Below, one piece after another: positions 13,556-21,502 of a stretch of 25,021 nt of DNA; positions within the stretch are counted from its first letter, which is position 1, and the number at the start of each line of letters is the position of its first letter. Under the pieces are notes generated by a model. The model searched no databases, was not told the DNA's origin, and saw nothing but the letters and a program-made list of their open reading frames with translations. Source of the DNA: JANNPJ01 sp035474375 (GTDB lineage: Bacteria > Actinomycetota > Actinomycetes > Actinomycetales > Kineosporiaceae); assembly GCA_035474375.1 (NCBI GenBank), contig DATINJ010000186.1, positions 1-25,021 of the forward strand. The letters run 5' to 3'. Position numbers and translations under genes: made by a program.

Positions 13556-16357
13556 TCAGACCACCGCACAGGCGGTGCCGTTCAGAGCGAAGGCGGCCGG
13601 CTTGCGATTCTGCGCGGTCCAGCTACCGAGGAAGCCGAAAGTGACCGAGCCCTTAGCCGCGATCGTTGCGGTGTAATCGACGTTCGTGGCGGTGACCCCG
13701 GTGGCCGAATTCGCCGCGGTGGCACCCCACATCTGGGTGACCAGTTGCCCGTCCGGGAAGGCCCAGGCCAAGGTCCAGCCTTTGATCGGCTGGGTACTGG
13801 TGTTGGTGATCTGCACCTCGCCCTGGAAGCCGGACGTCCACTGGCCGGTCACCGAGTACTTCACCGAGCACCCGGCAGCCGGCGGCGGAGCGGTCGTGGC
13901 AGTACCAGTTGGCGTGGCACTGCTGGTCGGGCTGGCACTACTGGTCGGACTGGCACTACTGGTCGGGCTGGCACTGCTGGTCGGGGTCGCGCTGCTGGTC
14001 GGGGTGGGTTCGGTGCCGGTCTCCGAGGTGTCCCCGTAGATCACGCCTCGACCGTTGGTTCCGAGGTACACCCGGCCGAACACCCGAGGATCACCGGTGA
14101 TGGTCGAGCCGGTCCAGCCCCACTGGTGAGCGTCGTCGTTGATCCGCACCCAGGTCTTGCCGGTATCGGTGGAACGGAAGATCCCCCGAACGCCGCCGAT
14201 CTTCGCGCTGCTGTACAGCGTCTGATAGCTGGCTCCAGGAGCGGCTTTTCCGAATCCGATGACGTCCGCCTCGGCCACCCCGGAGAGCTTGGTGAAGCTG
14301 GCGCCGGTATCGGTCGAGTGCCAGAGCCCGTAGTTGTCGGTGGTGCCACCGGCCAGCCAGATGTCACCCTGACGCCCGGGCACAGCCTTGAACCGGACCG
14401 AACTCGACGGCAGACCGCTGGCCGCCGAGGCGCTGAAGGTGGCCCCGCCGTCCTTGCTGACGTAGAACTTTCCGGCCGAGTAGCCGTAGAAGATGCTCGC
14501 GCTGACCCGGTCCGACTCGACCACCGCACCCTGCGGCAAGCCGCTCGCGGTGGCCCACGAATTGCCGAAACCAACCGAATAGCTCGGCGTTCCGCCGTCC
14601 GGGCTCCAGACGAAACGGCTGCCGTCGGCAGCCGCCGCGATCGTGCCCCCGCCGGTGACCCCACTGGGTTCGGCGTTCGCCTGGAACCAGTTGGCACCAC
14701 CGTCGGTGGAGAAGGCCGCCCGATTGACGTTCGGGTTGGCGGTCTTGTCGATGTTGCCGGCCCGGACCATGGTGGCCGGGTTGGTCTCGGCATAGTCGAT
14801 GCTGGTGCTCGAAGCGTACGTCGGCTGGGTGAACATCAGGCTCGGGACCTTGGTCAGGTCGGTGTGCCGGAACCCATCGACGTCACCCAGCGCGGACAGC
14901 AATGGCGCGCCGGTGGGCGGGCTGATCAGATCCAGGACGGCGGTCTCCTCGATCCCCTGAGCGCGCACTCCGATGTTCACCGTGCCACCGGTGTCCCAGG
15001 CGGTGAGGTTGTCGGTGCCGTAGAGAGTCGCCCCGGTGCCGTACATCATCCGGTTGGAGTTGAACGGGTCGATCTCCAGCCCTTCGGTCATCCAGCCCAG
15101 CTTGGGGCTGGTTTCCGGCGGGGACGCGTTGTTTCCGAACGACAACCACGGTGAAGCCGAGGCATCGAGGGTATAGCGGTTGACCCGGGTCGGATAGCTG
15201 CTGTAGTCCCACGCCTTGGTCCAGGTGGCACCGCTGTCGGTGCTCCGGTAGATCTGCGTGTCCGGCCACCAGGAGCTGTACGCGGTGACCATCAGCGTGC
15301 CCGGCTTCTGCCGATCCACCGTCAGCCCGGAGTAACCGAAGTAGTTGTTGCTGGAATCGCTGGAGGGCACCGGGCTGACCTGGGTCCAGGCCCCGGTAGC
15401 GGTATTCAGCTTCCAGACGTCGCCGTGGGCTCCGGCGTACGGGCCGGCGACGTCACTGGTGCTGATGAACAAGTTGCCGGTGCCTTCGTCCAGCACTCCC
15501 TTGTGCGGGATGAACCCGGTGGGCGCGCCCGACACCGGCGCCCAGGTGGCGCCCGCATCCGTCGACTTGTAAACCGGGTTCTGCTTGTCCGCGACGCCGG
15601 CGTAGATCGTCGAGGTGGCTTGCCCGGCGGTGCCGTTGCGGCCGTCGAAGGTCACCCAGACCACGCCCTGCTGGTCGCTCTGCAATCCGCTGCTGTCGGA
15701 CGGGTCGTCGGCGTAACTGCCCGGGTTGGTGAAGCTGCTGACCTTGGCCCAGGTGACGCCCGAGTCGGTGCTGCGCCACAACCCGTGCCCACCGGAGGTA
15801 CCCAGGTACAGCACGCTGTTCTTGTGCGGGTCGACGACGAGCCGCTCACCCATCCCCCGGCCCGGCATGTTACCGCCCACCTTGAACGGCAGACTGCTTG
15901 TCTGCCAGGTCTTTCCGCGGTCCGAGGAGCGCAGGACGGCACCGTTGTTAGGGTCCCAGCTGTTCGTGTACGTGCCCACGGCGGCGTAGACCTTCTGGGT
16001 GTCCACCGGGTCGGCAGCCATGCTGAGCACTCCGGAGTAGCCCCAGTTGCCCCAGCCCACCCAGTCGAGCAGCGGCGTCCAGCGCTTGGTGCTCGGCTCC
16101 CAGCGGTAGGCACCGCCGATGTCGGTCCGGGCGTAGGCGACGTCCTTGGCGCCCCGGTTGAAGATCACCGCCGGCACGAAACCACCACCGGCGATCTCGG
16201 CGTTCTTCCAGGTGTACGAATCGGCAGCAGCGGCGACAGTCGCTGCGGCAGCCGGTTCGACGGCCCGAGCCAGGACGGCGACGGATCCGCCACCGACCAC
16301 GAACGTCATCCCCAGCGCCAGGCTGAGCCAGCGACGAAGTCTCAGGTTTGTTCTCAT
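13556..16357 (-). CDS. GH74 xyloglucanase with C-terminal CBM2
   Basis: A 933-aa secreted enzyme. ATG 16357 is chosen over the upstream ATG at 16375 because AGGA precedes it by 8 nt and because it overlaps the stop of the preceding gene. The signal peptide has a hydrophobic core LSLALGMTFVVGGGSVAVLA and Ala-rich cleavage region (35-45). The two seven-bladed propellers of GH74 show as repeated (W/Y)RSTD.G.TW Asp-box motifs throughout. Catalytic aspartates are in RTDIGGAYRW (Asp79) and LSALGDVDGF (Asp492). A Pro-Thr-Ser repeat linker (about 790-825) leads to CBM2 (830-933, CSVKYSVTGQWTSGFQG). Family activity: endo-hydrolysis of xyloglucan backbones. It would strip xyloglucan from cellulose for its operon partners. 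Confidence 0.95.
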   Translation of the reverse strand: MRTNLRLRRWLSLALGMTFVVGGGSVAVLARAVEPAAAATVAAAADSYTWKNAEIAGGGFVPAVIFNRGAKDVAYARTDIGGAYRWEPSTKRWTPLLDWVGWGNWGYSGVLSMAADPVDTQKVYAAVGTYTNSWDPNNGAVLRSSDRGKTWQTSSLPFKVGGNMPGRGMGERLVVDPHKNSVLYLGTSGGHGLWRSTDSGVTWAKVSSFTNPGSYADDPSDSSGLQSDQQGVVWVTFDGRNGTAGQATSTIYAGVADKQNPVYKSTDAGATWAPVSGAPTGFIPHKGVLDEGTGNLFISTSDVAGPYAGAHGDVWKLNTATGAWTQVSPVPSSDSSNNYFGYSGLTVDRQKPGTLMVTAYSSWWPDTQIYRSTDSGATWTKAWDYSSYPTRVNRYTLDASASPWLSFGNNASPPETSPKLGWMTEGLEIDPFNSNRMMYGTGATLYGTDNLTAWDTGGTVNIGVRAQGIEETAVLDLISPPTGAPLLSALGDVDGFRHTDLTKVPSLMFTQPTYASSTSIDYAETNPATMVRAGNIDKTANPNVNRAAFSTDGGANWFQANAEPSGVTGGGTIAAAADGSRFVWSPDGGTPSYSVGFGNSWATASGLPQGAVVESDRVSASIFYGYSAGKFYVSKDGGATFSASAASGLPSSSVRFKAVPGRQGDIWLAGGTTDNYGLWHSTDTGASFTKLSGVAEADVIGFGKAAPGASYQTLYSSAKIGGVRGIFRSTDTGKTWVRINDDAHQWGWTGSTITGDPRVFGRVYLGTNGRGVIYGDTSETGTEPTPTSSATPTSSASPTSSASPTSSASPTSSATPTGTATTAPPPAAGCSVKYSVTGQWTSGFQGEVQITNTSTQPIKGWTLAWAFPDGQLVTQMWGATAANSATGVTATNVDYTATIAAKGSVTFGFLGSWTAQNRKPAAFALNGTACAVV
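13923..14012 (-). repeat. 18-bp tandem repeats encoding the GH74 linker
   Basis: About five consecutive 18-bp units (CTGGTCGGGCTGGCACTA on the plus strand), starting at 13923, 13941, 13959, 13977 and 13995. The first three are nearly identical and the last two diverged. They encode the linker unit Pro-Thr-Ser-Ser-Ala-Ser/Thr. Copy number is likely to vary between strains by slippage or recombination. Confidence 0.85.
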
Positions 16358-17037
16358 CTCAGATGTCCTCTCCACCAGAACGCGAGCACCAGGGCCAGAA
16401 GCAGGACGGCGGCGCCGCCGCCCACCATCGCCAGCGAAGTACGGTCAGGTTCGGGCGTCCCGGTCCAGGTGACGTCGCCGCGCACCAGCGCCGGCTGACG
16501 ATCGACCTCGAGTTGGATCGCCCAGGCGAACACCTGGTGCCGGGCGTGCGGATCGGCCTGCACGATCGGCGGCCGCTGCTGGTTGGACCACCGGGGGCGG
16601 AAGTCCTGCCAGGTGAAGTTTCCGGTGTCCGCCACGGATTGCCATTTCGCCGGCAGCGGCTTGGCTTTGGACAAACGGGCCGGAATGCCGGATCGGCCGC
16701 CATCGGCATTCAGCGCGGCGGTGGGAGAATTGATGTTCACCTGCGTGCCGCTGGGATCGAACCGCAGGTAGTCCTCACCGGAGTACCCCAGGACGACCAC
16801 TCGCTTGCCGGTTCGATTGGTCAGGGTGATCGACTCTCCGCCGCCGTGGGTGATGACCTCCAGGCCGGGGACGGCGGGTTCGATCGCGGTCACGGTGGAC
16901 ACGTAGTACTTGGCGTCCGGGCTGTTCGCCTCGGCAACCGCTGGCAGCGCCACCACTGCGAGCACCAAGGCGAGGGCCCAGAGAAACCGGTTCAAATCCT
17001 GTCTAGCATGCCGTTCTGTCCTCAGACCCATTGCCAT
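16354..17037 (-). CDS. Unrecognised secreted, C-terminally membrane-anchored protein
   Basis: A 227-aa protein. ATG 17037 has AAAGGG just upstream; ATG 17031 is an alternative. Residues 17-36 (NRFLWALALVLAVVALPAVA) are a signal peptide, and 202-222 are a C-terminal membrane segment followed by WWRGHLR. The ectodomain has VLGYSGEDYLRFDPSGTQV and NSPTAALNAD. These blocks recall a widespread actinobacterial family of wall-side proteins often seen near copper-handling genes, in which I recall a His-rich WHDHR-type motif. Here the matching segment reads WQDFRPRW (143-150), so those histidines are absent. The stop overlaps the GH74 start (ATGA, 16354-16357), implying coupled translation with the xyloglucanase. 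The role could be in anchoring, folding or metal supply for the LPMO; none is shown. Confidence 0.8.
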   Translation of the reverse strand: MAMGLRTERHARQDLNRFLWALALVLAVVALPAVAEANSPDAKYYVSTVTAIEPAVPGLEVITHGGGESITLTNRTGKRVVVLGYSGEDYLRFDPSGTQVNINSPTAALNADGGRSGIPARLSKAKPLPAKWQSVADTGNFTWQDFRPRWSNQQRPPIVQADPHARHQVFAWAIQLEVDRQPALVRGDVTWTGTPEPDRTSLAMVGGGAAVLLLALVLAFWWRGHLR

Positions 17038-17083
17038 GAGAGCCCTTTCGCACGAGAACTCGACCGAGAACTGGAGCACCGGC

Positions 17084-17117
17084 CCGGGCTTGCAGGTGGC
17101 GAAACCCGCAAGCCCGG
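17084..17117 (-). terminator. Hairpin between GH48 and the membrane-anchored protein gene
   Basis: CCGGGCTTGC (17084-17093) and GCAAGCCCGG (17108-17117) form a perfect 10-bp stem, with GGT/ACC able to pair inside the 14-nt loop after one mismatch. It lies 14 bp beyond the GH48 stop. With no T-run it may be a partial terminator or an mRNA-stabilising structure separating the upstream (GH5-GH10-GH48) from the downstream (membrane protein-GH74-LPMO) half of the operon. Confidence 0.55.
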
Positions 17118-17131
17118 ACCGGATCAGAACC

Positions 17132-20014
17132 TCAGGGGAACAGCTCGCCGTAGACAGCCATTGCCGTCGCGACGTCGGACTGTGCCCAGAACCGGTGGTA
17201 GTTGAACGTTGGTGCGGCCCCACCGTTGAGGTAGGTCTGCACCTTGCTCCAGGACGGGTCGCTCTTGTACCAGCTGCGGATCGAGGAGAAGGTCGCCCCG
17301 GACTTGATCGGGTCGCCGTTCGGCATCGTTCCATTGAAGCTGGCCGGCACGTAGACGGGTTCGTTGAACCGCGAGTAGTCGGTCCGCGTCTCCGTCACCG
17401 AAACTCCCTGGGAGTCCTGGTTGTTCGCCCAGATGCCGTCCAGCAGCGACTTGGCGAACGCCTTGGCCGGCGCATCACCGGACTTCGCCGCGTAATAGGT
17501 CAGCACCTTGGCGAACGATCCCGCCACACCGATGTCGTTGGTCTTGTTGGCGACCGTGACGTGGAGTCCGGCATTCGTGCCCGGGCTGGCGGCGTTCCAG
17601 GTGTCCGGCTTACCCGACCAGGTCAGGTCGTTCGGAATCTGGTAGGTGCCGTTGGCGGCGACCGAGCTGTTGGCCAGCGCCCACTTCACCCACTTGTCCA
17701 GGATCGTCTTGGCCTTGGCGTTGCCGGTGGCGTAGTAGTACTCCGCGACCCGCTCCATCGACCAGGCCTGGAACCCGAACCAGCGGTTGCTGGGCGGGTC
17801 GTGCCAGACCGGCTGGTCGTCGTAGGCCATGCCGTAGAACGTCGACGATCCGGCCGGCGGGGTGGCGTACGCACCCTGCCAGCTGTTGGTGGCACCACCG
17901 GCGATCCCACCGTCGGCGGACTGTAGCCACTGGTAGAACTCGAGCTGCCGGGTCAGGCTGGTGCCCCAATCGGCCGCACCGGTGGAGGACTTCGGCTTCA
18001 GGCTGGTCACCTGCGACAACGCGTACGCGGCCAGCGGGTTCTGGTAGCCCTGGTGAGAAGCGCCGTCCCCGATCCGCCAGGCCCAGGCACCCGAGGTGTC
18101 GAGCGAGCCACCCCAGGCGTAGTACCAGGAGATCAGGTAGTGCTCGGAATTCTTGCCGCTGCCGGCCGCACAGGTACTCGGTCCGACGCAGTTGCCGATC
18201 TTCTTGAAGTACTTGTCGAACATCGAGTACCGCAGGTAGTCACCCATCTTCGCGGCCTTCGCCACGCTGGCGGAGACGGCGGACTGCTTGCCCTGCGCGG
18301 TCGCCCACTTGTCCGCCCAGTACGCAGCCTGGACGGCGCGGGCATCGGCGTCCGGAGCGTCGGTGTACTTCCACTGCTTGGCGTACGAGGAGTCCCCGGT
18401 GAACAGGTCCAGGTAGCCGTTCGGACCACCGTGCTTGAACGTGTCGCAGGAGGGTTGCGGGATGGTCTCCCAGGTGGACTCGGAGGAGCCGCGCTGGAAG
18501 GTGTTGATGTAGGCCGGTTTCGTGGTTCCGTCACCGCAGTGACCGAAGCCGTAGACGTTGTCGACATCCAGCAGCCAGTGCATGCCGTAGACGTCATCCG
18601 TGCCGTAGGCGGACTTCAGTTCGCCGGCGATCGGGTCGGCGCCAACCGGGACCGAGTTGTCCAGTTTGACCGGGTAGTCGGACTGGCTGTCCGATTCCGG
18701 TGCGTACGTGGCCGGGTCCGACGCGTTGTACCCGCTGTTCGTCGGCTGATCGGCATGCGAGGGAATGAGGTACTTCTCGGTGATGGCCCACGAGTTGTTG
18801 TACCCGTCCCAGTTGCCGGTGATCCGACCGTAGGTGGCCTCCACCCACATCCAGTAGCTGATCGCCTCGGACGTCGTCTCGTGACCCTGATCCGGCGCCT
18901 CGACCATCAACGTCTCGATCGAGTGGTAGGGAACTCCGGTCGAGCTGAAGTACCCGTTGGCCGGGTCGTGCATCTTGTTGTACATGGTCAGGAAGCGCTC
19001 GTCGTACGTGCTCGCAGCCGCCACTTCGGTCACCGTGACCGTGCCGGCCGCGTATCCGGTACCCGAGGTGGTGAAGGTCGCCGTTCCCGGCGTACCGCCG
19101 GCCCCCGAGGTCAGGGTCACGGTCTGCGGCGTGGACCAGTTGGACGGCGTGAAGGTCAGCGAGGCACCGGTGGTCACCGAGAGATTGGTGGTGCCGCTGG
19201 CCCGGCTGGTCGCCAGGGTGACGTTCGCGGTCGGAGCCTGGGACAGCGCGACGGTATAGCTGACCGTCTTGCCGATCCCGACCGTCATGGTGGACGGCGT
19301 GGTCTTCACGGTAGGCCCGGCGAGCACGGTGATCCCGGCCGGTTCCGACGTGGCCGCCAGGCCGAGGTTGTCGTAAGCCTTCGCGGTGATCGAGTACGAC
19401 CCGGCCGGGACATTCGTCCAGGAGGCACTGAACGGGCTGGCGGCGGACGTCGCGATCAGCGTGGTGTTCGAGTAGTACTCCACCTTGGCGATCGTGCCGT
19501 CGCTGTCCGCAGCGGTCGCGGTCAGCGGGACGGTCGCCGGGGCGTTGTAGCTCGCCCCCACCGCAGGCGAGGTCAGCGTGACGGTCGGTGCCTTGTTGGC
19601 GCCGGAACCACCTCCACAGGTGACCCCGTTGACCGCGATCGCGCTCGGGATCGAGTTGGTGCCGGGCGCCGTGCCGAGGAAGCCGAAGGACGCCGTCCCG
19701 TTGGTCGGTACGGCTCCGTTCCAGCCGGCGTCCTTCACCGACACCGCGGCCCCGGTTTGGGTGTAGGTGCCGTTCCAGAGTTGGGTGACCTTCTGGCCGT
19801 CGGCATACGACCACGTGGTGGTCCAGTTGGTCAGCGGATCACCGGTATTGGTGATTTTCACCGATGCCTGGAACCCGCCCTGCCACGAGGAGTCGAGGGT
19901 GTAGGCCGCCGAGCAGGCGACTGCGGCCTGCGCCGGGGAGGCAGCCACAGAGACCGCACCAGCAGCCATTAAGGCGCCACCGGTGAGCAACGCGACTTTG
20001 CGTATATGTCTCAT
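17132..20014 (-). CDS. GH48 cellobiohydrolase with N-terminal CBM2 and Ig-like domains
   Basis: A 960-aa secreted exocellulase. ATG 20014 has AAAGG 8 nt upstream. The signal peptide ends near SPAQA (30). CBM2 spans about 34-133 (CSAAYTLDSSWQGGFQA). A first Ig-like domain spans about 142-230 (APTVTLTSPAVGASY, DSDGTIAKVEYYSN) and a second beta domain about 232-331. The GH48 catalytic domain starts near 336 (YDERFLTMYNKMHDPANGYFS). GHETTSEAISYWMWVEATYG (377-396) carries the conserved glutamates, including the proposed general acid, and DVDNVYGFG is also conserved. The family acts processively from the reducing end of cellulose, releasing cellobiose. It follows the GH10 gene by 43 bp. Confidence 0.96.
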   Translation of the reverse strand: MRHIRKVALLTGGALMAAGAVSVAASPAQAAVACSAAYTLDSSWQGGFQASVKITNTGDPLTNWTTTWSYADGQKVTQLWNGTYTQTGAAVSVKDAGWNGAVPTNGTASFGFLGTAPGTNSIPSAIAVNGVTCGGGSGANKAPTVTLTSPAVGASYNAPATVPLTATAADSDGTIAKVEYYSNTTLIATSAASPFSASWTNVPAGSYSITAKAYDNLGLAATSEPAGITVLAGPTVKTTPSTMTVGIGKTVSYTVALSQAPTANVTLATSRASGTTNLSVTTGASLTFTPSNWSTPQTVTLTSGAGGTPGTATFTTSGTGYAAGTVTVTEVAAASTYDERFLTMYNKMHDPANGYFSSTGVPYHSIETLMVEAPDQGHETTSEAISYWMWVEATYGRITGNWDGYNNSWAITEKYLIPSHADQPTNSGYNASDPATYAPESDSQSDYPVKLDNSVPVGADPIAGELKSAYGTDDVYGMHWLLDVDNVYGFGHCGDGTTKPAYINTFQRGSSESTWETIPQPSCDTFKHGGPNGYLDLFTGDSSYAKQWKYTDAPDADARAVQAAYWADKWATAQGKQSAVSASVAKAAKMGDYLRYSMFDKYFKKIGNCVGPSTCAAGSGKNSEHYLISWYYAWGGSLDTSGAWAWRIGDGASHQGYQNPLAAYALSQVTSLKPKSSTGAADWGTSLTRQLEFYQWLQSADGGIAGGATNSWQGAYATPPAGSSTFYGMAYDDQPVWHDPPSNRWFGFQAWSMERVAEYYYATGNAKAKTILDKWVKWALANSSVAANGTYQIPNDLTWSGKPDTWNAASPGTNAGLHVTVANKTNDIGVAGSFAKVLTYYAAKSGDAPAKAFAKSLLDGIWANNQDSQGVSVTETRTDYSRFNEPVYVPASFNGTMPNGDPIKSGATFSSIRSWYKSDPSWSKVQTYLNGGAAPTFNYHRFWAQSDVATAMAVYGELFP

Positions 20015-20042
20015 TCACTTGACCTTTCATATTTGACGGCGA

Positions 20043-20058
20043 ACCGCCGGACGGCGGT
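20043..20058 (-). repeat. Short hairpin at the end of the GH10 gene
   Basis: ACCGCC (20043-20048) and GGCGGT (20053-20058) form a 6-bp stem with a 4-nt loop, touching the GH10 stop codon (20058-20060) in the 43-bp gap before GH48. It may protect the 3' end of the upstream transcript segment or tune expression of GH48. It is small and could be chance. Confidence 0.3.
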
Positions 20059-21488
20059 CAGGAACAGGTGAGAGCGGCCGGGACGGCGTTCGTCCCGACC
20101 CAGGTGCCGAGGAATCCGAAGGAGGTGGACGCTCCGGCGGTCAGGGAACCGTTGTAGGCGGCGTTCCGCACCGCGACAGCGGATCCGGTCTGGGTGAATT
20201 CGCCATTCCAGAGCGAGGTCACCTTCTGGCCGTTGGCATAGGTCCAGCCCACGGTCCACGAACTGCGCGCTGCCGTACCGGTGTTGCGCACGGCCACCGA
20301 GGCGTTGAAGCCACCGGGCCAGGAGTTGACGATCGTGTAGGTCGCCGAGCAGCCGGATCCCGGTCCACCACTCGGCGTGACCGTCGAGGTGGCTGACGGC
20401 GTGCCTACCGGGGTGGTGGTCGAGGTCGGAGTTGTGGTCCCACCGCCGAGAGCGGAGGCAATGGCGTTGTAGGCGAGCGGTTTGGCCACCAGGTTTTCGT
20501 CCCAGGGCAAGGCCGCTCCCTGATCGGGGAACACCGACGGAATCCACGAGTACTTGTCGGTGTAGTCCCAGATGGTGACCCCGACACAGCGACTGACCGC
20601 AACGCAGGCGGCCACCACGTCGTGGTAATACTGAGCCTGGGTGGTGTCTTTGGCGGTGTCTCGGGGCATGATCATCCGAACGTCGAGTTCGGTGATCGCG
20701 ACATCCAGACCGAGATCGGCGAAGCGTTGCAGATTTGCCTGCACCGCAGGCAACCCGTACTGGATCGCCAGATGCCCTTGGAAGCCGATTCCGTCCAGCG
20801 GAACACCCTGTGCAATAAGGTTTTTAGCCAGGGCATACATCGCGTCGCTCTTCGCCCCCGGACCGTCGGTGTTGTAATCGTTGAGGTAGAGCTTGGCCGC
20901 CGGGTCGGCGGCGTGGGCATACCTGAGAGCGTTCGCGATGTAGTCGACACCGAGGGTGTTGTAGAAGACCGATGTCCGATACGTGCCGTCCTCGTTGAAC
21001 GGCTCGTTGACCACGTCCCAGGCGTAGAGCTGGCCTTTGTAGTGCGTCGCCTCGTTGGTGATGTGGTTCTTCATCACCGCGTCCAGGTCGGCGGCGCTGA
21101 AACCACCGTTGCTGACCCAGCTCGGCAACTGGCTGTGCCAGACCAGGGTGTGGCCACGGACGATCTGGTCGTTCGACTTGGCGAGCGCGACGACGGCGTC
21201 ACCCTTGGTGTAGTTGAAGGTCCCCCGGCTCGGCTCGATGGTGTCCCACTTCATCGAGTTGCCCGGAGTTATCTGGCCGAACTCGCTGCTCAAGGTGGAC
21301 ACGTAGGCGGCGTCGCTCAGTTCCGGGTTGTCTGTGGCCGACCCGAAATACCTGCCCTTGGCCGCGGCCAGCGACTGCAGCGTGGTGTCCGCGTGCGCGG
21401 AGGTGAGCGGGATCGCGAAGGCGGCCAGCGCGGCGACGCCTGCGCTCAACGCCGCGAATCCGCGGCGGCTTCTGAAAATGGTTGTCAT
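20058..21488 (-). CDS. GH10 endo-xylanase with C-terminal CBM2
   Basis: A 476-aa secreted enzyme. ATG 21488 (MTTIFRSRRG) is preceded by AGGAG with 7-nt spacing, so the longer upstream reading is rejected. The signal peptide ends near TSAHA (29-33). The GH10 domain covers about 35-348: GQITPGNSMKWDTIEP, RGHTLVWHSQLP, the acid/base Glu162 in WDVVNEPF and the nucleophile Glu267 in ITELDVRM. A Thr/Pro linker (350-377) joins CBM2 (380-475). Family activity: endo-beta-1,4-xylanase; some GH10 enzymes also act weakly on cellulose derivatives. It is 14 bp downstream of the GH5 gene and would remove xylan from cellulose fibres. Confidence 0.96.
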   Translation of the reverse strand: MTTIFRSRRGFAALSAGVAALAAFAIPLTSAHADTTLQSLAAAKGRYFGSATDNPELSDAAYVSTLSSEFGQITPGNSMKWDTIEPSRGTFNYTKGDAVVALAKSNDQIVRGHTLVWHSQLPSWVSNGGFSAADLDAVMKNHITNEATHYKGQLYAWDVVNEPFNEDGTYRTSVFYNTLGVDYIANALRYAHAADPAAKLYLNDYNTDGPGAKSDAMYALAKNLIAQGVPLDGIGFQGHLAIQYGLPAVQANLQRFADLGLDVAITELDVRMIMPRDTAKDTTQAQYYHDVVAACVAVSRCVGVTIWDYTDKYSWIPSVFPDQGAALPWDENLVAKPLAYNAIASALGGGTTTPTSTTTPVGTPSATSTVTPSGGPGSGCSATYTIVNSWPGGFNASVAVRNTGTAARSSWTVGWTYANGQKVTSLWNGEFTQTGSAVAVRNAAYNGSLTAGASTSFGFLGTWVGTNAVPAALTCS

Positions 21489-21502
21489 CGTCCGACTCCT
21501 GA

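Noticed and set aside
18053..19972. Long open frame (639 codons) on the plus strand opposite GH48
   Set aside because: Low-complexity Arg/Gly/Val composition typical of antisense frames in high-GC genes; the GH48 frame on the other strand is unambiguous.
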